Below are positions 11,388 to 22,579 of a stretch of 64,000 nt of DNA, in pieces. The notes below the pieces were generated by a model. It did not search any database. It was given only the letters and a program-made list of their open reading frames with translations, and had not been told where the DNA came from. The stretch's first letter is position 1, and the number at the start of each line of letters is the position of its first letter. The position numbers were made by a program, and so were the translations under genes. Source of the DNA: Chytridium lagenaria (Eukaryota; Chytridiomycota; Chytridiomycetes; Chytridiales; Chytridiaceae); assembly GCA_025449115.1 (NCBI GenBank), contig JAHLKC010000033.1:241879-305878 (forward strand), in the 5' to 3' direction.

Positions 11388-13630
11388 TTGCGAATATTAT
11401 GCAGTACCAAAGACCACGGCTCGTTTTACAACATTGCGGATACATTACAAGCAAATCTAGCTATTAAAAACAGAGATGATGACGAAGGCTTGAAACCTGT
11501 GGGCCACCTGGCGACGCTGATTCGCACCAAAAGCATTACGGCTCGGCTTGACCATATAGTGGATACGTCCAAAGTCAGCCTTTCAATCTCACATTGCTCC
11601 AAGAAAGTGCTTCCTGTCGAAAGCGATGAGGTCTTGGAGAATGTGCGATGGACGACGGGTAGAGTTGATAGGCAAAAGGAATTGGATGCCTTTGTTGGAT
11701 TATATCCAATGTATTGGCTGACTTTGACGTTCATGGACAGCCAACTCGAGAAAGAATTTATCGTGTTTTTGACGAGGAAATCATTGAGGTCGAAATAGGG
11801 TCATGTTGGCTCTTATTTTCATTGCGCAAGTTGCGACATCGTTTCCCTATATGATGGCTGTAAACGAGGAGAGGTATACTACGTTAGGTAATTGATTTTA
11901 TTTTCCTTATCGCTCATTCACAAGAATTCGTCAGAGTTTGCGTTAGTGGGTCTTGCAACGTTTCTGCTTTTCGCGACCGTGTCATATCGGTCGCTGTACC
12001 GCAACGACATCTGGACAAGTTTTTCTTACTTTTGACCCAACTTGAGGTTATCTTTGTAGTATTTATCATCTTTGGAGTACTTCAGTACATAAACTCGCAT
12101 CTGGTAAGTACAATTTACGCGGAAAGATTAGTTAAGTAATGTCGTAAAAGAGGTTGAATTATAGGACAACTTTCGATCCTTTGTGTGGAATGGATATGTT
12201 GTAATGATATTTTTAGCAGCATACGTCGTTAGGCAAAGGTAAATTTAATAGTGGAAATTCCAGATGACTTACGTTGACAAAGATTTATATACTCTGTGTT
12301 ATGTTCTCTCGTTGCAGTAGTTGGATCATGGTACTACTCATTGTAAGCAGTCTCATCGTAGTAACCTGCGTTAATAGGGCGGCACTTTCTATTGATAATA
12401 CAAAGTGGACCTTTGTCAATAGTCTATCTATTCCATTGTTTACGGAACATTGTACGGAATTTTCATTCTCTTACATAATTGATTTACTAACAAACGCATA
12501 GATCCGTAACAACGGCTTTTTATTGCTGGGAGAGAGAGCGTTTATGGCGAAATACGTTTTTGTTAGAAAAATTCCTAACAGCAAGACATAAGGCGGGCGT
12601 AGTTGATATCGATGATGAAACGAAAACCGCAGATGAAGAAGGCAGTATACCTAAAGCGACAATTGAAATGATCAACGAACGAATGAGCCTTTTCGGGTGA
12701 GTTCCTTTTTTAAAAAATGGAACTGAACCGAAAATTGAAGTTCACGCAATCATCTTTTAATCCGCGGAATATATGGAGGTCCATCAAAACTCAAACGTTT
12801 TCTGATGCAGAATTGGAAAAGTCGTTTCAGATATGGCGGCATAGGGCTGTGCTTTTAAACATGCGATTTCATCTCATTGTCCTCATATATTCTGATCTTG
12901 CAAGCCCTTTTTGGATAGAAATAGGTCGAGTTCATACTGCTTTTGCATTCCATGTCTGAGTTTTCTTTTAACTTACTGTGGACTTTTGATTACAGTTATT
13001 GTGATGCCAGTAAATTATTTATCACATCACCGTCGCTTTGTGGAAGCAAAGGTTTTTTGATACAAATGATTCGACATGCAGACCTTCCAGTCTTATTCGT
13101 CGGACTTGGACTAACATGGAGTCGGTATCTCAAAGAACATCATCAACGAGTACATATACTCATAATTCTCATTTTTACTATTCGCGCAATCGTAAGTGAT
13201 CCGCTTTTTTCTATTTCAATATTAACTTTGAGATAATTAGATAATACAGTTATGTATTCACGTCGTGTTCACTTGCTGACAAAAAGTAAAGGCTTATTTT
13301 ATACGTAATTTTAAGTTGGGATCTCACGGACACGACAAAGAGTCTCTTTTTAAGGTAAGTTTTTCATCTCGTCAAATCCCTCATTCCCTAAGCTACCTCG
13401 CGACAATGCAATTCGGAGCCTGCGGACCATATAACCTCAATTACCAGCATCACGCCATTCTCAGTATTCCTATCATCATTGGGATTGTTGCTGTTTTCCT
13501 TTACGCACAAAACATTATGGTTGCGAATAATGTTTACGTTAGCTCGTTGTTTGCGATTTCGTGTGCTTATATGGATGAAGGGCTTGAGCGGAATTTCTTT
13601 TCTTTGAGGGAGATGGCGCTTCGGCAGTGA
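11388..13630 (+). pseudogene. polytopic membrane protein, locus C (paralogue of A and B, frame breaks)
   Basis: A first exon of 136 codons ends in LTFMDSQLEKEF and RKSLRSK. The membrane segment MLALIFIAQVATSF (from 11803) should follow directly but is in another frame, with the break next to TAGGG at about 11797-11801. A second break lies near CTTTTGA at about 12033, between FLLFATVSYRS and LLTQLEVIFVVF. Downstream, a linker reads WERERLWRNTFLLEK (12530-12580), like B's linker. A second FSDAELEKSF motif (about 12800) precedes the second membrane bundle. The end (LERNFFSLREMALRQ, stop at 13630) matches the ends of A and B in style. Several GT-AG introns are likely, with a TACTAAC-like branch site before the AG at about 12500. 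It is probably broken. Confidence 0.5.
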
Positions 13631-14495
13631 AGTTCAACTGTGGCTTATGTTTATAATGAATACACAAATTTGCACTTGCGATGTAGCTCTGTTTTTATTA
13701 GGAAAGATGAAATTCGCTATCACTTTGCTACTACTTATGCGACGGTTATTTGGTGACCAAAGATACTTTTCTTGGGTGTATATTTGTCTATTGCAACGGG
13801 ACGTTGAGATTGAAGAAGTGTTTTACTTTGAAACGAGCAGAAAAGATGATTCCTTTCTTCCTTTATTAATTATCATGTACAATATGGCATTAATTGTCGG
13901 TGGTTGTTTGAGAGGAGTCCAAACGTTGGAGTCCGTATTGCATTCTGAAAACGATGGCGAGTCAACTTGAGGCACACCAACCGCGAGTCATTTGTGTGAA
14001 GTATAAAAGCTTTAAGAGAGGCACACCCGCAAAGAGCCTTACTCTGTGATCCACGACGGACGGCGACAACCGCAGTATTTTTGTGTTCCAGCAACAATGA
14101 AGACGCTTGATATTAAATGTATACCTGCTTGGAAGTTGCCCTTGAATAAACCCTTGCCAGAAAAACACCCCGAAAAACCTTCCAAAACAACGACTGGACA
14201 TGTTCGGACATATTCAAAGGGCGATATCGGTGACCAATCAGCTGGAATTGACGATGAACGAGAACTTTTTCTTTCCTTATTTATGAGTGCGAGTATTTCT
14301 TTTAAATAAATCCATTGGTGCGGGTTATTAACTGAGAGAACGTTAGAACCCCACCTGTCCTGAATCCCTACAGGTGCCTTGACTTTCCTAAGCTAAAAAA
14401 TAGAATAAAAGGAAACAAAAAAAAGAGATAAAAAGGTCTGCCAGCAGCGCGCAGCAACCTTCTTACTGTTATTTCTCCACGATCATTATCATACT
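13631..14495. other. region downstream of locus C, no supported gene
   Basis: Two ORFs lie here. One of 107 codons (13647-13970) has hydrophobic stretches. The other, of 87 codons (14046-14309), is basic and Pro/Lys-rich. Neither shows a family motif, and the first may be a decayed exon of another polytopic paralogue. An AATAAA lies at about 14307. A GCAGCGCGCAGCAAC motif at about 14446 precedes WSC2 and recurs near the relic at 42070. Confidence 0.35.
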
Positions 14496-16028
14496 ATGAG
14501 CACTGTCACCCCTCATCTTACCGCTGCGTACTCCAAGGCAACTCTCTCAGCCCCTTCTCATGGCAACGAACCCCCTTAACAATCTTATCCTGCATCTCCC
14601 AATGCTCTACCCGCTCCTACAACAACCAACCTGCGAAATACGGATCCCTCGTGATATCCAACGCCAACGATATCTACTACATGTGTCTATGCGCGACAGA
14701 AGGCCTTCTTGCACTCTCGCCATCAGCGACGGGCTGTGATGTGTGTGTGAATGATGGACGGTTGAGATGTGGTGGGACGGGGGTTCAGAGGGATGGACGG
14801 CGGCATTTTATAGTTTGACGACGACGGCTCCTGCACCGACGAAGCCATTGGACAATGAACCTGTGCAGAGTCCTTCGGTAGTGGAGAGCATTCCCATTCC
14901 CATTCCTTCACCTGCCGAGAAAAGTCTGTTGTGAATCAGCCTGGCACTGTGAGAGATACCCGTCCATGCACCACCACCACCGATTTCTGAAAATGACGCA
15001 CCAGGAGTTATACCTGTTGGTCAACTGATACAACTCCCAGTCGTCAATCCGACAGACACACTTGCGCAAGATATCCAGCTGGCGCAACCAAGGCTGTCAC
15101 TGCTATTACTAATTCTCCCGCTAACCAAATGATTCAAATGAGGTATCGACGATTGGCGTAGTTAATAAACCGTCTGGGGTGGGGTCTTGGGACCGACGGG
15201 TGGAGTTGGTGGGGTGAGAAGCGGGAGGAGGGTGGAGGTGTAGCTGGCAATAATGGAAAGATTTCAGGGTTGGTTGGAGCGATGGTTGGCGTTTTGGTTG
15301 TGGTGGTCGTTGCAGGACTGGTTATGAATAAGTGGAGACGAAAGAGAGATGGTGTAGGTAAATTGGGAGCAGTCACGAACATAGAGGAAAAAATGGGTGA
15401 GTACTATGAAATTCTAAAACTTCTTCCATCCGTTGTTTGATCCCTTATTCGTTCATATTCCACCACTATATGTCTAACAACTGCGTTGATTTTAGCCAAT
15501 GATTCCAAACACAACTCCATAATATACAACCGACCATCCTCTCTCAAACTTCAATCCCCTCCATTGGCTCTCCTCCTCCCTCCCCTTATACACTACACCC
15601 GCTCCGAAACTCCAACATCGCCTAACCCTGCATCCTGTACCGACAGAGCCTCCACACTCTCCGAGGCTCCGAAGTCTCGCACCAACAGCGTTTCTACTCT
15701 TGTCCCAAACAACCGCGACTCTGACGCTACCATCATTCCACCCAACATTCCCGAATCCTCCATCACGCATCTCCACGGTGAAGATCTTATCGCCAAGCTG
15801 AGACAGCAAATATCTGAAGAAAAGCTGTTGCCGACCCACGTTGTAGTCGTGCCTGGAGGAGATGTGGTAGAGAGAATTGATGAGACGATTGTAAACGATA
15901 CGAAGGCATCGTCGAAAGGGAAAGGGAAGGATGTGAAGGGTGGGACGGCACCTCATGGATCGGAAAAGGTTGGGTCGATGGCTTCTTCAATTGCGGGGGT
16001 CAGTTTGCCAGTTTTTAAGAGAAAGTAA
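14496..16028 (+). pseudogene. WSC2: WSC-like membrane protein, frameshifted
   Basis: The ATG at 14496 lines up with that of WSC1, but the frame shifts at once in CCCC at 14509-14512. The module then reads YRCVLQGNSL, SCISQCS, CLCATEG, GCDVCVND and RCGGTG. It shifts again near 14795, before AAFYSL. The stalk is broken by further shifts. The membrane helix (SGLVGAMVGVLVVVVVAG) and KWRRKR at 15250-15345 are almost the same as in WSC1. A clean intron (15397-15495) joins it to a 177-codon tail ending at 16028 (SLPVFKRK), which lacks a PPxY motif. It belongs to the WSC1/2/3 subfamily. At least three separate breaks make it a likely pseudogene, but the tail and the helix are well preserved. Confidence 0.65.
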
Positions 16029-16730
16029 AACGACATATGATCCATTTCACTCCATTCCTAACTCATTTCCAGTTCTTGCGTTATCATTTTCGGACCTTTC
16101 ATGCTATCAGCTCTTCCCTCTCTATCGATTCGTTTCCTGCCGATGTACTCCATTTCTTTTTCTTCCGTTCTTGAGTTTTCTTCCATTTCCCCCCCACTTT
16201 TCTTTTCTTGCTGTGTTTATCCTGCCAAGTTCTTTGTAGACTGTAAAATATAGATAGAATAGCTCAAAGTATCCCATCGTTCTCTCTCTCTCTCCCTCTC
16301 TCTCTGCCCTCAATGACTTTAGCAATGGCACACCCAAAATTCCTTCATGAGCTGCTGCAGGTACGTTGCTTGCACAATCTTCCTTAGCATCGACATTCGA
16401 CGACGGCCTGCAAGAGATGCAATACTCAAAGCACAGGCAGTGCATCATCCATCATCCGTCATCTCCGTCATGCTCAGTGCAGCACTCAAACCCCAAATCG
16501 GCAAGACCTCGCGGCTTCTTAAATTGGTGACTAAATTTTGTGAGGTCAATGGGCTGCGCACCTTCAAAGATTGCTGCTTGGGAGAACACATGGGAGTCCA
16601 TCCATTTCCCCACGCAATATTGGTCACTGACGGAACAGTAATTGAGGAACGTTCGATTTTAGTGTAGGGGGAGGCGCCTCAAGATCTGTCATTGAAAACA
16701 CCGTGTTATAGCGGAACCCCCGTCAACGCA
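16029..16730. other. intergenic, with an ORF starting MSCCRYV
   Basis: About 700 bp with a T/C-rich first half and a CT microsatellite (16281-16310). An ORF at 16347-16667 opens MSCCRYVACTIF. This recalls the MSCRYI start of several WSC proteins but shows no further module spacing. It may be a degraded module or chance. The promoter of WSC3 should lie in its last 100 bp. Confidence 0.3.
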
Positions 16731-18019
16731 ATGACCTCGTTCACTTGCATCTCCATCCCCGATGCAGCACTCTCCTCATCATGGCAATGGCCTTTCTCAC
16801 TCTCTCTCCCCTCCTGTCTCTCCTCATGCTCCAGATTTCCTTCTGCAACTCATGCAGCCGTCATTCAAGACAAAGTCATGATGGGGTGGCAATACCAGTG
16901 TATCTGTGCAAGGATATACCAGAGGATGCGCCGCTATCAGATGGTTGCATGAGGTGTCATGCGGGCGCTGGGTGGTGTGGACAAAGAGGAGAACGGAGAA
17001 GGGCAGCAGCAGCAGCGTTCTATGCTTTGACGGAGGAGGGGGAAGATGTTTTAAGGCCTACGGATGTGGCTAGATCAAATGTTGAAGAGACTTCTGCGGA
17101 TTCTGCATTAACATCAGCAACCTCATTACCGTCAAATCAAGCAACAATTAATGTGCCCACAACCTTTACGACGATTTCACCAATAGCTCTAGAATCACCA
17201 CAAGCAACTGTAACAGCCGTTCCTGGATTCTTTTTCCCACTTGCTGCCAGCGTCACAGATACCAGCATCGGTCGCGGTATGGCAACCACCCAAATCAGCC
17301 CGCCACCGGGACCACCGGGAAACAACTTTGCGCCAACGTTGAGTAACGCTCCCATAGTCAGCCCTTCAGCCACGAACTCTCCTGGTGGTTTGGCACCTAC
17401 TGGGGGTGGAGATGGGAGTGGGAGGAAGGAAGGAATGGATGTGAGGGTTGTGTCTGGGGTGGGTGCGTTTGTGGGAGTGGTAATTGTGGCGGTCGTTGCG
17501 GGTTTGTGGTGAGGACGGCGAGGTCGAAGCGCGAGGCTGCCGTTACTCCTGTTCTTCTCGACTGGTAAACTTGTGCTATTACTTCATCATTCGCTTTATC
17601 TACCTTATGCTTTGTTACTTGTTTTTCGACTTTTTCTAAAACTACCCCCTCATGATCAGCTTCACTTTCCAAAAACTCCACCATCCAACGTCCAACCGCA
17701 GCAGCTCGTCCGGCTTTAAAAGTCACTACCAACCCCATCCACCGCTCCGACTCCATCTCCACACTCGTCGGCGTCTCCACTTCATCCCGTCTCATTCGCG
17801 CAGACAGCATCGAAACCATCATTCCCCACACCTGATAACCTTCCGTCACCCGAAACAAGAATGTCCATGGATCATGCGTTCAGTGGAATGAGAGAAGAAA
17901 CGGTCGAACGGTTGTGGAGGCCGCTTGGGGATGGCGACGATATTGTCCCGCAATCTTGGCCGGAAAGACGAGGGGTTGATCATAGCAGGGGTTTATGTTT
18001 TCGTGGAATTTATTCTTAG
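16731..18019 (+). pseudogene. WSC3: WSC-like membrane protein, frameshifted
   Basis: The module begins MTSFTCISIP at 16731 and continues SCLSSCSR and QYQCICA. After a one-base shift near 16905 it reads GCMRCHAGAGWCGQ and AAAFYAL. A Thr/Ser-rich stalk precedes the membrane helix (GAFVGVVIVAVVAGL, about 17460-17510). The frame breaks in GTTTG at about 17500, inside the motif that in WSC1 reads VVAGLV. A probable intron starts GTAAAC at about 17564 and ends CAG at about 17660. The tail contains HRSDSISTLVG, similar to NSVSTLVP in WSC2. One more shift at CCCC (about 17833) lets it run to 18019. No PPxY motif is present. It is likely a pseudogene or an error-laden copy of the WSC1/2/3 subfamily. 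Confidence 0.55.
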
Positions 18020-18742
18020 GTCTGCTCTTGAGTGCCGATCTCGTTCCGCTTGCTTTTTTCTCATCCCGTTCCCCTTTCCGTGTACCCGTTCTTTAGTATG
18101 AATTTCATACTGTACGTGGCTTTTCTGTTGCTGACGTATCTTTCTTTCTCTTTAACCTTCAATCTCTTTTCTCCATTTTATCTCCGCTTCTTTCGTTCGA
18201 CTCTTTTTTTAGGGAACTTTTCGTTCTCATGCAGCGCGAATCCTTTGTTTATCTCGATTATCCCTCATTCTTTTTACTACCTTTTTGTCTTTTGTCTCTG
18301 AGGTTCATATCCGTTCCGTAGAATATTCGCATGAGAGTTAGAATAAATAACTACCGTATAGATATTTGCATTGCTAGTCACGTAATTGTAGTAAGTCGAA
18401 CGACTTTGTTCGCCATCATTTCTTCTATGTAGACGCTAACGCTACCAGATTCGACTTCCCAAAAACTCTGTCAATGAGGCAACCTCAAACCCCATTCTTA
18501 ATGTGTAAGTGAAGTAAAGCGGGCTACCTGCACACGTTTCTCTTGACGATGTAAGGCTTCATTAAAAAAACTTAGGACTCAGTAACGACTTTAAAAGGTT
18601 TTTGTTCTGTTCATACCAGCTGTTAGCGAACGAACAACTCTCATCAAAAAAACATCAGTCTATTTCTTTTTAAAAAAAAACTATCCTTCTAAACATGAAT
18701 GTATCATGTCTCTACATCTTTTCCCATAATTTATCCATCTAC
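18020..18742. other. convergent intergenic region, T-rich
   Basis: About 720 bp between the ends of WSC3 (+) and WSC4 (-). An 89-codon ORF at 18032-18301 is almost all Phe, Leu and Ser from T/C-rich sequence and is not credible as a gene. Nothing else is seen. Confidence 0.55.
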
Positions 18743-20283
18743 TTAACGTCTCACATTCATTGAATACCTCGGCGGCGCTTCCTCTACCCTCACCTCCCTT
18801 CTTCTCTCCCCCATACCACGCCCAAATTCCCCACCCTTCACATACCTCCCCCGTTTCTCATCCGGAAACACCGCCGCCGCTTCCAATGCTTTTGGATGGG
18901 ATGGGAAGACGGATGTGGAGGCACTTTGAGTGTGTTTAGTGTCAAAGTGTTTGGAGTATGGAGAAGAGTCATGGTCGTTGGTGGGGTAAATGGGGTGGGG
19001 TTGAGGTTGGAATAGACCTTGTTTGGAGGTGGGAGATGAGTTGGGGGTGCGTGGTTGTTGGAGGATGAACCTGTAGCTAGTTGTGGGGGTTCATTTGCAT
19101 ACGTGGTCATGTGAGCAGCGTGTCCATGTGCGCTTGAATAATTGTTCGTATAAACGGGATCGAGACGTGCGTTTAAATTGTTCGTATAGGCGCCAGCGTC
19201 TACATTGTTCATATTCCGGTGAGTGGGTTGACGCGAAAAATCGTTATAGTTGTAGGGAGAAGGGTGACGCGGTTCAGCAGCCATCTTGACGTCAACGTTA
19301 CGCTTTCTCCTTGTACTTCGACGAACAAGGAACAGAGCAATCGCACCCACAACCGCTACAACAGCCGCGCAAACCCCTCCAGCGATAACAGCCATATTAG
19401 GCGCAGCCGTGGTAGCTACACTGTCTGTAACAGATGTATTTGTCGCGGTGACACCAAACGTGGTAGAAGGGTTACGTGCAGAAGGGGTAATGACGACGTT
19501 TGTTGAATATAACGGAGACGAGGGTTGCTTGACGGACTGTGGCGATACCGTCTTCTCCTGTTATGGTGGATTCCACCGTGATGAGTTGTGTTGTGGAGAC
19601 GATTTGGGTTTCGGGGGTTTCGGTGACGGCGTTTGCGGGTGGGGGGTTGGGGTTTGATGGGTCAGCACCACCATCACCGTTGGTTGCAGTCACAGCGGGA
19701 GGTTGAGCGTCAGGAGGTGGAGCCGCGGGTGATGGTGCGGGTGCGGGTGCTGGTGCCGGTGCCGGTGCCGGTGCCGGTGCTGGTGCAGGAGCTGGAGCTG
19801 GGGCTGGGGCGGGTGCGGGCGCGGGTGCGGGTGCAGGAGGATCGACGACGACGGGGAGACGACGGGAACTGTAAATGGAGATGCTTTTGGAATCGACTTG
19901 TTTGAGGGGTTCATCGGGTGCTCTGACTTCGATGAAACCGACGTTGGAGCCGCAGAGGTTGGAGGGATCGTTGGGACAAGGTGCACAGCCAAATCCAACC
20001 ACAGCTTGTAGATGAAAGATGGGGGTGGATTAGAAAAGGGTTTTTGCTTCTGATTCAACTCGGTAGTTTAAAACGCAATCTTTTCTTTAACTTACTGTTC
20101 GTCCACAAACGCATGATTAGCTGGGAAACAAAAGCATCCCAGATCATCGCCTATCGATGAGGAGTGTGAGACGCCAGCATAAATGTTTCTCGAATCCGCG
20201 GCAACGCAGTAGTTCCAGCATTGACTGACTGTCGTGTATGTGGTCGCTGGAGACAGCCAGGATTGAATGTAGCGACAGGACAT
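18743..20283 (-). pseudogene. WSC4: WSC-like protein with Ala-Pro stalk and PPxY tail, frameshifted
   Basis: Exon 1 (20283-20096) encodes MSCRYIQSW, QCWNYC and GCFCFP and ends at a GTAAGT donor. Exon 2 starts near 20004 and supplies CAPCPNDPSNLCGS. The splice phase does not fit without an indel. The stalk contains a long Pro-Ala dipeptide repeat (about 19735-19855), then TGEDGIATVR. The membrane helix is AGGVCAAVVAVVGAIALF, followed by RRSTRRKR. The tail changes frame around 18975-19005. The correct end is then FPSHPKALEAA and EEAPPRYSMNVRR, with its stop at 18743. The PPRY signature marks it as part of the main PPxY subfamily. Orientation and spacing match WSC5 to WSC8, a same-strand block. 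Confidence 0.65.
19733..19855. repeat. GC-rich Ala-Pro-coding microsatellite in WSC4
   Basis: Near-perfect hexamer repeats (GGTGCG, GGTGCC and GGGGCG variants on +) encode alternating Ala and Pro in the WSC4 stalk on the minus strand. Such arrays change length by slippage, which would alter how far the WSC module projects from the membrane. WSC10 has a shorter version. Confidence 0.85.
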
Positions 20284-20633
20284 GACGGGTTGATAATGGA
20301 GACGAGAGAGACAGGGTTTTCTGAATGTTGATTTCTAATGCCAGGTTTGATTTCGTCACTTCTGGTTACAGGACCAGCAGTGCCCAGGATGCAGAGGGTG
20401 TCTTGGGAGGCGTGATTAATATCAAATTGACGTCTTTTACAAAAAAATAGATCGAGTATTTAAATATTTATTACTAATTTTATTTCCATTACTCTGAGAT
20501 TTTTGTAAAGTACCGAATAGCCATTAATTAATAATTTTGATACATGTAAGTTATTTTGGTACCGATTACAATTCTAATTCATATTATGTTGGTAAACATT
20601 ATCTCCTCCAAACTTATAAAATCCCCCACGAAC
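20284..20633. other. intergenic between WSC5 and WSC4
   Basis: About 350 bp, strongly AT-rich between 20440 and 20600. It should contain the promoter of WSC4 (-) and the 3' end of WSC5 (-). No gene or strong repeat was recognised. Confidence 0.5.
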
Positions 20634-22203
20634 TTATTGCCTCATGTCCATTGTATACATTGGCGGAGCTTCCTCGACCATACTCCTTCCAACCGTCTCA
20701 CCTCTCACAACCCCCGTCCTCTGCGAATGCATTCTCGGAGGCGCCTTAACGTCCCGCAGCCCCTTTTCTGACCGCGTTCCGTTCTTATCCTCAGAAAACA
20801 CAGACGAATCAAAGCCAGCTTCCACTGCCTTTGGATGGTTTGAGGAAGGAAAAATGGATGCGGAGTACTCTTGTGGAAGTTCAAGGTGGTGCTTTGAGTC
20901 GGATGGATGCATCGAGTCGGATGGGTATTTTGTGTCGTTTTCGTAGGGGAATTTGGTGTCGTTCCAGTGGGTGCGGGTGGGGTTTGTGAATAAACCTTGC
21001 TTTGGAAGAGAGTGGTGGCAAAGTTGTAAGGTATAGGAGTCATGATGACGGGAGAGTTGAGGGAAGATGAGTTTTCAGTATGCTCATTTTCATAGCTGTT
21101 CATATGACCGGCATCGACGGGTTCGTTTGGATAGTCATTCACGTTGTGGTTAGATTGTTGCGTGGCGGCGTTTCCGTTGGTATCATCAAAGGTAGGCGGG
21201 TCACGCCTTTCAACGGCAAGCTGCCGTCTTGATCTCATTATCACGTTTTCTCTTTGTACTTTGACGGACAAAAAAGAGAGCAGCAGCACCCACAATGGCG
21301 ATGACAGCCGCGCAAACCCCTCCAGCAATAACAGTAATATTTGGTGTCGATGATCCAGTGGAACCTCCGTCGATGGCGGAGGTAGGAAGAAGACCACCAG
21401 ACGCACCAACTCCACCCGTCGAGGTTGCTGAAGGATTCCGACCTAAACTCGTGATAACAGCATTGTTGACTATAATCGAGATGATGGTTTCTTGACGGGC
21501 AGTGGCGATACCGTCTTCACCTGTGACGATGGATGTGACGGTGATGCGTTGGGTTGTGGCTGCTGGGACGTCAGGGTTCGCAGTGTTGCCGTTTGACGGC
21601 CGTGGGGAATCGGTTGTAGGGGATTGATCACCACTGCCGCCGCCGGCGTTAGTTTCGGTGATGACGGGTTGTTGTATGGGTGAGTCAGAAGTTTGAGGTG
21701 GCGGTGAGGGTGCGGGTGGAGATGATGGAATGATGGGATCAGGGGCAGTACCATAGAGGGTATATACTCTTCGAGTCTGTTTGTGGTGGCCGTTGAGCGG
21801 GACTTTGGTTATCGCTGATGATTCCTACGTATGCTCCGCAGTTAAGGCTTGGTTCGTTACTGCAGGGGGACGCAACCTCCACCGCCTGTAAATTATATGG
21901 GTTAGCTCGGTGCATAAAGAGGCAGCGAAGAGAAACATAGGAAAAGAGCCATAGGGCCGGGAAGGTGGGAAAGAAATACCTCACCAAGGTTTTCAAAAAC
22001 ACATACCATTTGAAACAAATGTATACCATCTCGGAAAACAGTAGCATCCCGGAGTGCTATCGGTGGCTGAGATGGGAGCTACACCCGCAAAGTAGTTTTG
22101 AAGCAGATGCAGACAGACAATAAGCTCTGCATTCACGGACGGATGTATAGGCCGTGGATGGCGCACGTTCTGACCTGATGTATCGACAGGTGTTGACGGA
22201 CAT
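20634..22203 (-). pseudogene. WSC5: WSC-like protein with PPxY tail, frameshifted
   Basis: The start is MSVNTCRYIR at 22203. The module reads ECRAYC, breaks in AAAA (22096-22099 on +), and continues FAGVAPIS and GCYCFP. A donor GTATGT ends exon 1 at 22007. The next exon begins at 21885 and contains CSNEPSLNCGAYVG, with another break at a C run. The stalk is Pro/Ser-rich and carries TGEDGIATARQ. The membrane helix is AGGVCAAVIAIVGAAALFF. The tail ends with KAPPRMHSQ and then VEEAPPMYTMDMRQ, giving the PPMY signature, with its stop at 20634. The last 200 bp read cleanly. It is closest to WSC13, which shares KAVEAGFD, APPRM and APPMY. The pattern is a recently functional gene with a few one-base breaks. 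Confidence 0.65.
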
Positions 22204-22579
22204 GACTGACGTTGGTGGTGTGAGGGAGTGATGGATGGATGAGGATGAGGTGACGAGGAGGGGAATCAATGAGCTTTCTTTTTTCTTCTTTTTTCTGCGG
22301 CTATTTTCCATAAACTTTTCCGAATTGGGGAGGTGACAATCTATGGTGGTACATGTTAGGGTAAAGCGGGTTGTTTGCCTGGGCTGATGGCTGGGTGCAC
22401 CGCTAAAATATGAAATGATGTTCGTTCTAACGACGGAAGAGCAACGTTAGAATATTTCCTGTTCCATAATAACTGGCAATAAAACATGTCACCAGCAGAG
22501 AGGAGAATTAAAAGTTCATCCAGGAAAGCTACTAGTCATCTATCCTTCCCATTATATTTATATCATCTAAAAAAAACCT
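22204..22579. other. intergenic between WSC6 and WSC5
   Basis: About 375 bp. It contains the promoter side of WSC5 (a CTTTTTTCTT-rich tract at about 22275) and the 3' flank of WSC6. No gene is visible. Confidence 0.5.

Noticed and set aside
16347..16667. A further WSC protein starting MSCCRYV
   Set aside because: After the first residues the cysteine spacing does not fit and no stalk or helix follows.
18032..18301. Hydrophobic 89-codon ORF that might be a membrane protein
   Set aside because: Composition is Phe/Leu/Ser from T/C-rich intergenic DNA, with no flanking loops or similarity to the family.
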